NCBI GenBank assembly: GCA_043753895.1
Contig: JAYUWK010000070.1
Span: 1-64,000, forward strand
Reading direction: 5' to 3'
Length of the DNA: 64,000 nucleotides
Source of the DNA: WLMZ01 sp043753895
GTDB taxonomy: Bacteria > Actinomycetota > Acidimicrobiia > Acidimicrobiales > Ilumatobacteraceae
Shown here: positions 18,546 to 27,832 of the stretch, piece after piece
Position numbering within the stretch: the stretch's first letter is position 1
How the letters are laid out: every line of letters starts with the position of its first letter
Translations under genes and position numbers: made by a program
Notes under the pieces: model-generated
Database searches by the model: none
What the model saw: only the letters and a program-made list of their open reading frames with translations
What the model was told of the DNA's origin: nothing

Positions 18546-21191
18546 ATGAGTCTTCGACGTTCTCTCCTCGCGCTCGTGCTGGCGTCGGCTGTGCTCCCGA
18601 TTGCTGTGCAATCTGCGCACGCCTGGACTGCTGGTGCGCCGGTCGATCTCGCCAGCGCGTTGTCGCCCACATCGGCGCTGTCGACCTCGGGTGACTTTGC
18701 GACGGACACCTTCAACGACCCGTGGGATTTCTCGAACCCCGAGGACGTGATTCCGGTGAATGGGGTCGGCACCGGTTCGGCCGATGTGAGCCTTGGTGGT
18801 GGCGAATTAACGGTGGCGACGCGCAACGCCTCTGAGATTCGCCTGTTGATGAAGTGGCCAGGAGTGCTGCCGTGGGGCCGCGACGGTTGGGCGAATCCAG
18901 TGGATGCTGCTCGTTACACCCAGACCACGATGCACATCTACTCCGACGTCACGCTGAGCATGGCGATTCGTTTCCAGACGGCGACTGGCCAATGGGGTGT
19001 CATCCCGTTCGTGCTGCCGGCCGGTTGGTCGGACCAGCACTTCGATCTGCTCAACCGGACGCTGTATCCATTTGCCGGCAGCGATGCGCAGTGGTCGGGG
19101 TCGATCGTATGGTTCGAGTTGTTCCGCGGTGGTGCGATCGGGAACCCGGGTGATCCAGTCGTCAACGTGAAGCTCGACTGGGTTCGTCTGCATCGCGCCG
19201 ACGCATCGCAGAAACCACCGGCTGGACTCCCTGTACCCGTGGTTCTCAGCCCGAACATCGAAGGCGGCGCTGACTACGCGACGACCGTGCGCGGCAATCC
19301 GTGGGACTTCTCGGGAATGGATGACGTCGGTGAGACGCACGACGTTGCGTACCTGTCGACGGCCTCGGGCCACCTCACCGGAGTGACCGTGGCGAACGAT
19401 CCGTTCATCGGGTTGCCGCTCGGGCCGGCCCTGAACACCGATCGCTTTCACCGTCTCACCGTGGATGTCTGTTACGACGGCCCGTTCAGTCTCGACGATG
19501 CCAAGGGCGGGGGCATGCTGGGCCGCGTGGCGTGGATGCCGTCGAACCCCGGCGGTGTGTGGACCGAATCGCAGGACATCATCGTGTTCCCCGGGTGCCA
19601 TCGGATGAGCCTCGACATGAACACGTCCGGACCGGCTTCGTTGAATGACGAGAACAGTGGCCTCGTGACGGGATGGCGTGGCATGCGTCCCACCGCGCTG
19701 CGGTTCGATCTGAACGAAGACCGGGGGGTGCGCGGTTTCACGTTGCGCGAGGTGCGCCTTGCCGACGACGCTGCCTTCAGTACGAACTACCCGATCACCT
19801 TCGTCGATGGTGCCAACGCCCCCGGCGTGACTGCCGACATTTTCGTCAGTACCACCAAGGGCAGCTACAGCGGCACCCGAATCGCGCACGGCATCGCAGT
19901 GGGGGCCGGCGTCAACACCTTTACCTGGGATGGTCGCAGTGACACTGGTCAGGCTATGGCCAACGGCAGCTACTGGGTGTACATCGTGATGCACAACTCG
20001 GCTGGGAACGGCGTGGCTTACGCCACCGGACCACTTCGCGAAGAGAAGCCAGTGCCCGCAACTCCGAGCTACTTCGTGCCACTTACACCTGCACGTCTGC
20101 TCGATACGCGTACCGGCGAGGGCGGCAACATCGTGCCGCTCGGGCCCGGTGTCTTCACCGAACTGAACGTTGCAGGTGTGGGCGGCGTGCCAGCCACCGG
20201 GGTGACAGCGGTGGTCATGAACGTGACAGTCACATCGCCGACGGCGCCGGGCTTCATCACCGCGTGGCCATCGGGCGAGACGCAGCCCCTGGTGTCGAAT
20301 CTGAACTTCGTTCCTGGACAGACCGTTCCGAATTTGGTCACGGTGAAGGTCGGCGCCAATGGCAAGGTGAACCTGTTCAATCCATCGGGCTACACCGATG
20401 TGATTGCCGACGTTGCCGGCTACTACACAGCCACGCCTCCCCCTTCTGGCGGGCGGTTCACAGCGATCACGCCATCGCGGCTGCTCGATACCCGCGACGG
20501 CACCGGCACGGGCGGGGTCATCGCCCCGATCGGCACAGGCCAGTACATCAACCTATCGGTCGTCGGAACGGGCGGTGTGCCGTCGTCGGGGGTGTCGGGG
20601 GTTGCTGTCAACGTGACCGTCGATCAGCCCACTGGAACCGGGTTCCTCACCGTGTGGCCTGCGGGCGAGCTACGTCCGGAAGCGTCGACACACAACTTCG
20701 CACCGGGCGTCGCGGTGGCAAACTTGGTCATTGCCAAGGTGGGTGCCAATGGACAGATCAGCATCTTCAACTCGGCGGGCGCGACACATGTCGTGGCAGA
20801 TGTCATCGGCTATTTCTCGAAATCGGGCGGGCTGTTCGTGCCGGTGCCACCGCAACGCCTGGTCGATACCCGGCTTGGTATCGGTGTACCGGTGGGCGCC
20901 ATCGGGCAAGGTGCCACGCTTGGCCTCCCAATCGGCACCAACAATCCCGTTCCCGCGAACGCAACAGCAGTGATCCTGAACGTCACGTCTGTCAATGCCA
21001 CATTGCCCTCGTTCGTGACGGTCTGGCCCACCGGAGTGTCGATGCCGCGGGCTTCGACACTGAACCCCCGGCCCGGTTTGCCCGTACCCAATCAGGCGTA
21101 TCTGCGCCTCGGCACGGATGGCAACTTGCAGGCGTTCAACGGCACGGGGAGCACCGACCTGGTCGTTGATGTTTTCGGCTATGTGATGTGA
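18546..21191 (+). CDS. Secreted protein with three C-terminal RLLDTR repeats
   Basis: An 881-residue exported protein. Residues 1-27 are a signal peptide (SLRRSLLALVLASAVLPIA, cleavage likely after AHA). Residues about 30-410 form two similar beta-rich parts, each opening with NDPWDFSNPEDV or GNPWDFSGMDDV. Residues about 415-500 resemble a FlgD-type Ig-like fold (NTFTWDGRSDTGQ). Three repeats of about 120 residues fill the C-terminus (about 510-628, 637-757, 763-881), each opening with ARLLDTR, SRLLDTR or QRLVDTR and closing with a D-V-(A/I/F)-G-Y segment. The same module ends the protein at 37334. No LPXTG or membrane anchor is visible, so attachment may be through the repeats (inference). 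Start chosen at the ATG; a GTG one codon upstream is possible. Confidence 0.8.
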   Translation: MSLRRSLLALVLASAVLPIAVQSAHAWTAGAPVDLASALSPTSALSTSGDFATDTFNDPWDFSNPEDVIPVNGVGTGSADVSLGGGELTVATRNASEIRLLMKWPGVLPWGRDGWANPVDAARYTQTTMHIYSDVTLSMAIRFQTATGQWGVIPFVLPAGWSDQHFDLLNRTLYPFAGSDAQWSGSIVWFELFRGGAIGNPGDPVVNVKLDWVRLHRADASQKPPAGLPVPVVLSPNIEGGADYATTVRGNPWDFSGMDDVGETHDVAYLSTASGHLTGVTVANDPFIGLPLGPALNTDRFHRLTVDVCYDGPFSLDDAKGGGMLGRVAWMPSNPGGVWTESQDIIVFPGCHRMSLDMNTSGPASLNDENSGLVTGWRGMRPTALRFDLNEDRGVRGFTLREVRLADDAAFSTNYPITFVDGANAPGVTADIFVSTTKGSYSGTRIAHGIAVGAGVNTFTWDGRSDTGQAMANGSYWVYIVMHNSAGNGVAYATGPLREEKPVPATPSYFVPLTPARLLDTRTGEGGNIVPLGPGVFTELNVAGVGGVPATGVTAVVMNVTVTSPTAPGFITAWPSGETQPLVSNLNFVPGQTVPNLVTVKVGANGKVNLFNPSGYTDVIADVAGYYTATPPPSGGRFTAITPSRLLDTRDGTGTGGVIAPIGTGQYINLSVVGTGGVPSSGVSGVAVNVTVDQPTGTGFLTVWPAGELRPEASTHNFAPGVAVANLVIAKVGANGQISIFNSAGATHVVADVIGYFSKSGGLFVPVPPQRLVDTRLGIGVPVGAIGQGATLGLPIGTNNPVPANATAVILNVTSVNATLPSFVTVWPTGVSMPRASTLNPRPGLPVPNQAYLRLGTDGNLQAFNGTGSTDLVVDVFGYVM

Positions 21192-21240
21192 TGTGATCGG
21201 TGCAGGGCTGCGGTGATCGTTGACGCGTAGGCTCTGCGTC

Positions 21241-22812
21241 ATGACGATCGAGGTGCCCCCCGCCCGGTCGGGAATCTCGACACGGGCCTTTGCTACGTCG
21301 GTGTTCGTGGTGGTCGTGGCGTTGCTGGCGACCTGGGCGGTGGCGACACCCCGATTCGCGGTGCCTGATGAGCCGGCTCACCTGTTCAAGGCATACGGCA
21401 CCGCGCACGGAGAAGCCTTGGGCACAGTTGTCGAGGGTTTTGCTCCGACGATCCGCTTGTTCGACGTGCCGCGCGAGATGGGCACACCACACCTGCCCGA
21501 AGGGCAGGGTCTGCTGTGTTACTTCGGCTATCCAGATGTTCCTGCTGACTGCGCCGTCGGCAACGGAGGGCCGGCGATCTCTACCGCTGCCGCCACACCG
21601 CCCTTTTGGTACCTGGTCATCGGCGGCGGCGCGCGCCTTGCCGGGGGAGCGTCCCGAATCGTCGCGTACCGCATGGTGAACGCCGCTGTGTGTGGCGCGC
21701 TCTTCGCGTTGGCCTTTGCCATCGGTCGCAACTCCCGCCGTCGGCGCTTCACCCCGCTGCTGCTGGTGGCCCTGACGCCCATCGCGTTGTTCCTCGCTGG
21801 AGGCGTACAGCCGAGTGGCTTCGAGATTGCAGCGTTTGCACTGCTCTGGGCGCTGACCCTTTTTGCTGACGATCCCCGCGCACCAACGGCCACTGGTGGT
21901 TTCCTGATCGGAGGGTTGTTTGCCTCGGTGTTGCTCTCTCGATTTGGGGCCGTGTTGGCAGTGGGATCCGCGATGGTCGTGGTGTTGATCATGCTCGGAT
22001 GGCAGGGCACGCGACGGTTTATCAATCGCCGCTTCCTAGTACCGCTGTTCGGCACAATCGCAGCGGCGATTCTCGCCTTGGCGGCATGGTCGAGATACGC
22101 AGGCGCCACAGTGCACGACAGCCGAACCGCGTCGGACTGGACCCGTTGGCACGTCATTCGCTACACGGTTGGGGCGCTCCCCGAGATCGCCCGACAGATC
22201 GTGGGGGTGCTCGGCTGGCTCGACACCAGATTGCCGTTCGGCGCATACGCGTTGTACGGCGTCTTCACGCTGATGCTGCTGACCGGGGTCGTACTCAGTC
22301 GGAACAAGCGCCTCATCATGGCTGGCGCAGCGCTCGTCGCAGCACTCGCCGTCGTGCCCATTGTGGTCAATGTCATCAGCGCGCCCACGGCTGGCCTCAT
22401 CTGGCAAGGCCGTTACTCCGTGCCGCTGTTTGTCGGCCTCGGTGTGCTGGGTATGTTCGGATGGGGTGAGTACACCGACGCCGCCGATCGCACGCGCCCT
22501 GTCGTGACGGTTCGTGTGCTCGCCTGCGTGTGCTTCGCCGGAGCTGAGATACTCGGTTTCTGGCAGATGCTGCGGCGCTTCAGCGTGGGCGCGAACGGCA
22601 AGATCTGGCTCACCGAACCGCTTCAATGGCAGCCATCGATCGCGCCGATGATCCTTATCGCCGCCAATATTGCGTTCGTATCTGGTCTGTGTGCCGTGGT
22701 GTTGCTCGGTACGCGCGCGCAACCGTCGATCGGTTTTGAGTCGGATCAGGTGCAGCGGGTCAGCGATGGCAGCGACGTGGGCTGCGGAAGTTCAGCCACG
22801 AACATCGCATAG
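21241..22812 (+). CDS. DUF2142-type multi-pass membrane protein (GT-C-like)
   Basis: A 523-residue polytopic protein. After the first membrane segment the loop has VPDEPAHLFKAYGTAHGE, the signature of DUF2142 membrane proteins and compatible with the acidic catalytic loop of GT-C enzymes. About ten further hydrophobic segments follow, then a short cytoplasmic tail. A TAGGCT box ends seven bases before the ATG, supporting this start rather than one seven codons upstream. The 3' end overlaps the convergent membrane-protein gene by 67 bases, an unusually long tail-to-tail overlap. A role in attaching or modifying envelope glycans is inferred from the family and the neighbours. Confidence 0.8.
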   Translation: MTIEVPPARSGISTRAFATSVFVVVVALLATWAVATPRFAVPDEPAHLFKAYGTAHGEALGTVVEGFAPTIRLFDVPREMGTPHLPEGQGLLCYFGYPDVPADCAVGNGGPAISTAAATPPFWYLVIGGGARLAGGASRIVAYRMVNAAVCGALFALAFAIGRNSRRRRFTPLLLVALTPIALFLAGGVQPSGFEIAAFALLWALTLFADDPRAPTATGGFLIGGLFASVLLSRFGAVLAVGSAMVVVLIMLGWQGTRRFINRRFLVPLFGTIAAAILALAAWSRYAGATVHDSRTASDWTRWHVIRYTVGALPEIARQIVGVLGWLDTRLPFGAYALYGVFTLMLLTGVVLSRNKRLIMAGAALVAALAVVPIVVNVISAPTAGLIWQGRYSVPLFVGLGVLGMFGWGEYTDAADRTRPVVTVRVLACVCFAGAEILGFWQMLRRFSVGANGKIWLTEPLQWQPSIAPMILIAANIAFVSGLCAVVLLGTRAQPSIGFESDQVQRVSDGSDVGCGSSATNIA

Positions 22813-24338
22813 TCGTCCTTGAACTGGTCCAAGACCTTGCTGCCGGTACCACCGTCAGCGCCCATCTGGATGAGTCCACCGATGGTGAGCGAGTTCTCGC
22901 CGTACCCGAGCGAGTGCTCGTTGAGTAACAACACGAGCGCGGCTTGATCACGTGCGCTCAGTGCCCGTGCATCGATGCCGGCTGCGCCGAGTTCGTCGAG
23001 TCGGCGTTCGAAGCACGCGGCGCCCGCGGCGATGAAGTCGTTGCTCCCCGACCAGTCGAGCACTGTTTTGAGCCGATCGCGGTACAGGTCCGGAGCCCAA
23101 TCAGGGTCAGGCACGAGCAGATCGACACCGCGTTGTGCGGCGACGAAGCCCACCCCCAGGCGCGCCCTCGACAGCTGCATCTTCGACGTGTAGAACGAAC
23201 TCCCGTCGACCAGGCTGCCTGCGCTGTTGGCGAAGCTCACGATGACCACGATGGTCACCATCACCGCAGCGCGACGGTCGAGCCGGCGATCGCCCCATGC
23301 GGCGCCGATCGCGACGAAGGTGAGCACGCCGCAGAAGAAAAGGTAGCGAGAGGCGCCGGCCTGCTCGGCACCGAACACCGAACGAGAGAGCGAGGCCTGT
23401 CCGAAGAACGCAACGACCGAGCACACGACCGACAGGGTGAACCACGTATGCGGACGTCCGCGTCCGAGCCACACGCAGATGACCACGAGCCCGACGTAGG
23501 ACGTGAGGCCGAGCCCGACCAGTCCGGTGATTCCCTCGCCGAGTTTGCCGAGCCCAAACTGCACATAGGCCACGTAGAGCGGCAGTCGACCGAAGGCAAC
23601 GGGTTGCTGCTGTGCATACGATCCACCGGCGAGGGCACGCACGAGGAGAAATGCGATCGGTGGCACGATCAGGGTGAGCGCTGCTGCAACACGACGTGAG
23701 GTCAGCACGAGATACAGCGTCACGCCGACCACCACTGGGAAGCCGTAGCTACTCGAGAAGATGCCTCCCACCAGATACGCCGCGGCAATGACACCGGTGC
23801 GCACCTGAGATGCGCGGGGGTTGAGCGTCTCGCGGATCGCGAGCAGGCAAAACAGTAGGGTGAACCCGGCAAAGATGATGCTTTGTCCGAACAGCGACTC
23901 GAAACCCTGACCGAAGAAGGCGACGCTGATGACGATGAGCAGGCGTGCCGCGCGGCGGGTATTCAACCGACGCAGGATGTCGTCGGCCAACCACAGCGTG
24001 GCCAGGCGCACGAGCACGTTGGCGATGATGAACGGCCAGTAGTTGTCGATGCCGACAAGGCGGGTAAGCACAATGAACACGGCGAGCGGCAAAGCGATGA
24101 CGTGTTCGCCGTCGGGAACGAACAGCTGCTTGAACATCCCATTCAGACCGTGTGCCCTTGGGATGACGCGTTCGACGACGAGGCGCCATTCGTCGAAGAA
24201 GTACCACTGATGACGCCCGACCCGAAGCAACATGACGGCCTGTGCGAAGAAGACGATGGCGAGTGTGATCTTCCATGCGCGATCGCTGCTGCGATAGCGA
24301 TGCCACATCTGCTCGGCGCGTTGCTGCGAGATGTCCAT
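22746..24338 (-). CDS. Multi-pass membrane protein, probable GT-C-like transferase
   Basis: A 530-residue polytopic membrane protein. The first periplasmic loop contains WYFFDEWRLVVERV, an acidic pair in the position typical of GT-C glycosyltransferases, followed by PDGEHVIALP. Around eleven membrane segments precede a soluble C-terminus of about 120 residues. It is the third gene of a minus-strand operon after the aminotransferase and the Gfo/Idh/MocA oxidoreductase. Its ATG overlaps the oxidoreductase stop (TGATG). I do not recognise a named family. Function in glycan transfer is inferred from topology and context. Confidence 0.65.
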   Translation of the reverse strand: MDISQQRAEQMWHRYRSSDRAWKITLAIVFFAQAVMLLRVGRHQWYFFDEWRLVVERVIPRAHGLNGMFKQLFVPDGEHVIALPLAVFIVLTRLVGIDNYWPFIIANVLVRLATLWLADDILRRLNTRRAARLLIVISVAFFGQGFESLFGQSIIFAGFTLLFCLLAIRETLNPRASQVRTGVIAAAYLVGGIFSSSYGFPVVVGVTLYLVLTSRRVAAALTLIVPPIAFLLVRALAGGSYAQQQPVAFGRLPLYVAYVQFGLGKLGEGITGLVGLGLTSYVGLVVICVWLGRGRPHTWFTLSVVCSVVAFFGQASLSRSVFGAEQAGASRYLFFCGVLTFVAIGAAWGDRRLDRRAAVMVTIVVIVSFANSAGSLVDGSSFYTSKMQLSRARLGVGFVAAQRGVDLLVPDPDWAPDLYRDRLKTVLDWSGSNDFIAAGAACFERRLDELGAAGIDARALSARDQAALVLLLNEHSLGYGENSLTIGGLIQMGADGGTGSKVLDQFKDDYAMFVAELPQPTSLPSLTRCT

Positions 24339-25336
24339 CAGTTGCCGTTTCGGGTCGGAAGAACTGCGGTCGGCCGGGTTCGAGCGAGGCGGGTGAGCTC
24401 GTCGATGGCAACGTGGGGGGCAAGGATTCCGGCGAGTTCAGCCTCTGCATCGATGGTCCCGTCGACCAGACCGACAAAATGTTGCAGTTGCAACTGCAGT
24501 GGTTCACCGAGAAACCGCATGACTGGGATATCGATGATGGTCTGCTGGCTGTAGCCGGCGTCCTGATCGAATTCATTGGCCTGCACGTGGCGGTACACCG
24601 TGATCACTTGTCGGAGCAGGTCGACTTCGATGACCCGTTCGAGTTCGGAAATGGTGAGCGTTCTCACCTTGTGTTGCGCGATCCGCGATGCCGATAGCGA
24701 CGCAATCTGACCTCCTTCGAATTGCAGGATCGCATCGGCGACGTCTTCGCTGTCGGCTGCGCTGCGCGGCTCGAAGTGGCCGAAGTGGCACGACGCGGCT
24801 GTGGGGGCATGACCAATCAGACGAAGGACGAGATCGACATCGTGGATCAGCAGATCGCCAGCGACGCCGGTGCGGATGCGTTCAGCGTAGGGGGAGTGGC
24901 GCACCGTAGACACGTGCAGCGGTTCCTTGGCAATTTCGCAGGCCGTGCGTACCGCAGGGTTGAAACGTTCGAGGAGTCCGCACATGAGAACGGAGCCGCG
25001 CGCCGTGGCCAGCCTCACCAAATCGCTCGACTGGGCGAGGTTGTCGGCCAGGGGCTTTTCGAGCAGCAACGGCAGTCCGGACTCGATCACCTGTGTCGCG
25101 ATGCCGTGGTGAAACTGTGTGGGCGCCGCAACGATCACCGCGTCGACGTCGCTTAGGTCGGGTTCGGCCAACCACCGCGACCCGAATCGCGTTGCCAGGT
25201 GCTCGCCGCGAGCCTGATCCGGCTCGGCGACCCAACGCAGTTCAGTCGACGCGGACGTGGCGACGACGCGCGCGTGAAGCGACCCCATGGATCCTGCACC
25301 GACGAGCCCGATTCGCAGTGGGGCCTCACGCGCCAT
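24338..25336 (-). CDS. Gfo/Idh/MocA oxidoreductase, WbpB/WlbA-like
   Basis: A 332-residue NAD(P)-dependent oxidoreductase. The N-terminal Rossmann motif is GLVGAGSMGSLHARV, and the family's lysine motif is present as LLLEKPLAD near residue 90. The C-terminal half is the typical beta-sheet substrate domain (GDLLIHDVDLVLRLIG). The start ATG overlaps the end of the upstream aminotransferase gene by 11 bases. With the neighbouring DegT aminotransferase, the UDP-sugar dehydrogenase at 26522 and the acyltransferase at 31103, it fits the WbpA-WbpB-WbpE-WbpD route to UDP-2,3-diacetamido-2,3-dideoxyglucuronate, where WbpB oxidises C3. The assignment to this step is inference; family membership is clear. 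Confidence 0.85.
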   Translation of the reverse strand: MAREAPLRIGLVGAGSMGSLHARVVATSASTELRWVAEPDQARGEHLATRFGSRWLAEPDLSDVDAVIVAAPTQFHHGIATQVIESGLPLLLEKPLADNLAQSSDLVRLATARGSVLMCGLLERFNPAVRTACEIAKEPLHVSTVRHSPYAERIRTGVAGDLLIHDVDLVLRLIGHAPTAASCHFGHFEPRSAADSEDVADAILQFEGGQIASLSASRIAQHKVRTLTISELERVIEVDLLRQVITVYRHVQANEFDQDAGYSQQTIIDIPVMRFLGEPLQLQLQHFVGLVDGTIDAEAELAGILAPHVAIDELTRLARTRPTAVLPTRNGN

Positions 25337-26456
25337 GGATACTGCCTTCGAACAGACTGCGTACGGTGCGGATGATCCGGTCGAGATCGTCGGGGGAGAG
25401 ATATGGGTGCACAGGAAGCGAGACGCACTGCTGGACCACAGTTGCGGCAACCGGTACATCGTCGATGATCACGCCCGGGTGGCGGCGATAACAGTCGTAG
25501 TCGAAGACGAGCTTCGGGTAGTAGATGCCGCATCCGATTCCTGCCGCGGTGAGGGCGTCGATCATGTCATCGCGCGACAGCGGCGCGTCGGGGCCGACCA
25601 GCACCGTGTACTGATGCCACACGTGCTCGCGGCCGGGAAGCTGCGCTGGCGTGCGTAGACCGACGAGGCCGGACAGGCCCTCGTTCAGCCGAGCGGCGTT
25701 GGCTCGACGACGATCGAGCTGTGCAGGATAGGTGGCGAGCTGGGGCACACACAAGGCTGCATGGATGTCGGTGAGGCGGTAGTTGTTGCCCGCCATCTCG
25801 TACTGGTAGCGCTGGCGCATGCCCTGATTGCGCAGCACACGCAGCCGATCGGCGATGGCGTCGTCGTTCGTGGAGATCAGTCCACCCTCGCTGGAGGTGA
25901 GGTTCTTCGTTGCGTAGAGCGAAAAACACCCCGTGCCCCACGAGCCGGCCGAGCGTCCGGCATCGGTGGCGCCGTGCGCCTGCGCTGCGTCCTCGATGAC
26001 GTGCAGTCCGTGTGCCCTGGCCAAAGCATCGATGTCCGTCATCGCGGCGCTCTGCCCGTACAGGTGCACGGGCATGAGCACCTTGGTGCGGTCAGAGAGA
26101 CGGGTTGCGAGGGACTCTGCGGTGACATTGAAATCGTCGGAGGATATATCGGCAAACCGCGCGGTGGCGCCCGCTTCGAGAATCGCGTTGAGAGTTGCGA
26201 CAAACGTGAACGGACTCGTGATCACTTCGTCGCCCGGCTGCAGATCGAGTACCTGCATGGCTGCGATGAGCGCCGTGGTGCCGTTGTTGACGGCGACGAC
26301 GTGCTTCACCCCGATCATCTCTGCGAAGGTGTCCTCGAGCCGCTTCACGACCGGCCCTTGCGCGATGACGCCCGAGCGAACGACCTCGAGGAGCAGTTTC
26401 TCCACGTCGTCACCCAGGCGAACGACCGAGATGGGAATGGGATGCTCTTCCGACAT
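25326..26456 (-). CDS. DegT/DnrJ/EryC1 sugar aminotransferase, WbpE-like
   Basis: A 376-residue PLP-dependent aminotransferase acting on a keto-sugar nucleotide. It shows VAVNNGTTALIAAM, the SPFTFVATLNAI block, EDAAQAHGA, and the PLP lysine in LYATKNLTSSEGG near residue 184. GNNYRLTDIHAAL is the usual active-site segment. I prefer the ATG at 26456: a TAGCGT box ends nine bases upstream, while an ATG two codons earlier would leave only three bases. It heads a minus-strand operon with the oxidoreductase and a membrane protein. With the oxidoreductase it would convert a C3-keto sugar to a 3-amino sugar (inference). Confidence 0.88.
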   Translation of the reverse strand: MSEEHPIPISVVRLGDDVEKLLLEVVRSGVIAQGPVVKRLEDTFAEMIGVKHVVAVNNGTTALIAAMQVLDLQPGDEVITSPFTFVATLNAILEAGATARFADISSDDFNVTAESLATRLSDRTKVLMPVHLYGQSAAMTDIDALARAHGLHVIEDAAQAHGATDAGRSAGSWGTGCFSLYATKNLTSSEGGLISTNDDAIADRLRVLRNQGMRQRYQYEMAGNNYRLTDIHAALCVPQLATYPAQLDRRRANAARLNEGLSGLVGLRTPAQLPGREHVWHQYTVLVGPDAPLSRDDMIDALTAAGIGCGIYYPKLVFDYDCYRRHPGVIIDDVPVAATVVQQCVSLPVHPYLSPDDLDRIIRTVRSLFEGSIHGA

Positions 26457-26521
26457 AGCCATCAGACGCTAGCCTTCAACCCGATTCAGACCGGTATTTG
26501 GTCGCCGACGTAGGAAGATCC

Positions 26522-27811
26522 ATGAACGTCTGTGTTGTTGCACTCGGGAAAATAGGCCTGCCGTTGGCGGTGCAGTTCGCCAACAGCGGTATGTCGGTGG
26601 TCGGGGCCGATATCAACCCTGTTGCGGTACAGCAGATCAACGACGGCGTAGCTCCGTTCCCCGGCGAGGCCGACCTCGACGAGTTCCTCCATCAGGCCCT
26701 TGCGTCGGGTCGGCTGCGCGCCACCACCGACACCTCGCAGGCTGTCTCCACAGCGGACGTGGTCATCGTGGTCGTTCCCCTCATTGTCGACAACGACAAA
26801 CGACCCGACTTCCGTGCCCTCGATGCGGCAACGCGGGCGATTGCTGCCGGATTGAAGCCAGGTGCCCTGGTGATCTACGAAACCACGCTGCCCGTGGGCA
26901 CCACCCGCACCCGCTTCGCGACGATGTTGGCCGATGGTTCTGCGCTCGCACTAGGCAGCCAGCTCTTCGTTGCGTTCAGCCCCGAGCGGGTCTATTCGGG
27001 TCGCATCTTCGCCGATCTGCGCAGATATCCGAAGCTCGTCGGCGGTATCGACGCGACCAGCACCAAGCTGGCGATCCAGTTCTACGAGCAGGCCTTGCAG
27101 TTCGACGAGCGCGACGATCTTGCCCAGCCGAATGGCGTGTGGGACATTGGTACGGCCGAGGCCGCAGAACTGGCGAAGCTCGCCGAGACCACCTACCGCG
27201 ACCTCAACATCGCATTCGCGAACGAACTCGCCAAGTTCTCCGATCAGCACGGCATCGACGTGATGCAGGTCATCGACGCCTGTAACAGTCAGCCGTTCAG
27301 CCACATTCATCAACCCGGCATCGCTGTGGGCGGCCACTGCATTCCGGTGTATCCGCGGTTCTATTTGGCGGGCGATCCTGGCGCCGCGCTGCCGGCAGCG
27401 GCCCGCGACGTGAACGACTCCATGCCCGACTATTCAATCGCCAAGTTGGTGAACGCGATCGGTCCTCTGCAGGGTCGGCGAATTGCCGTGCTCGGCGCCG
27501 CGTATCGCGGCGGGGTGATGGAAACGGCCTTCTCGGGTGTGTTCCCACTCGTTGCGTCACTGAGCGCGTGCGGAGCGATTCCGGTAGTGCACGATCCGCT
27601 GTACACCGACGACGAACTGGTCGCATTCGGTTTCGAGGTGTATCACTTCGGTCAGCCGTGCGATGCAGCGATCGTGCAGGCAGAGCATGTGCAATACCGC
27701 GCGCTCACGTCGGCCGACATCGGAGGCGCAACAGTCATCGTCGATGGCCGCCGCTGTGTGGCGCCGAACCCCGATCTTCACATCATCACCATCGGCGACG
27801 GCAGTCGTTGA
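26522..27811 (+). CDS. UDP-N-acetylhexosamine 6-dehydrogenase-like protein (WecC/WbpA family)
   Basis: A 429-residue nucleotide-sugar dehydrogenase. It starts MNVCVVALGKIGLPLAVQF; the central part has ETTLPVGTTR and FSPERVYSGR. The catalytic cysteine is in GGHCIPVYPRFY near residue 279. SFSPERV-type and GGHCIPV motifs place it with WecC/WbpA (UDP-ManNAc or UDP-GlcNAc dehydrogenases) rather than UDP-glucose dehydrogenase. The ATG at 26522 follows a GGAAGAT ribosome-binding site. It is divergent from the aminotransferase operon and starts a plus-strand operon with an epimerase, aminotransferase, acyltransferase and GT2. The product is a UDP-HexNAcA sugar for the glycan. Confidence 0.88.
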   Translation: MNVCVVALGKIGLPLAVQFANSGMSVVGADINPVAVQQINDGVAPFPGEADLDEFLHQALASGRLRATTDTSQAVSTADVVIVVVPLIVDNDKRPDFRALDAATRAIAAGLKPGALVIYETTLPVGTTRTRFATMLADGSALALGSQLFVAFSPERVYSGRIFADLRRYPKLVGGIDATSTKLAIQFYEQALQFDERDDLAQPNGVWDIGTAEAAELAKLAETTYRDLNIAFANELAKFSDQHGIDVMQVIDACNSQPFSHIHQPGIAVGGHCIPVYPRFYLAGDPGAALPAAARDVNDSMPDYSIAKLVNAIGPLQGRRIAVLGAAYRGGVMETAFSGVFPLVASLSACGAIPVVHDPLYTDDELVAFGFEVYHFGQPCDAAIVQAEHVQYRALTSADIGGATVIVDGRRCVAPNPDLHIITIGDGSR

Positions 27812-27832
27812 CCATGAGTTACAAGGAAACCC

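Noticed and set aside
18807..19994. 395-codon minus-strand frame inside the secreted repeat protein gene
   Set aside because: Antisense shadow; the plus-strand gene has a signal peptide and repeats.
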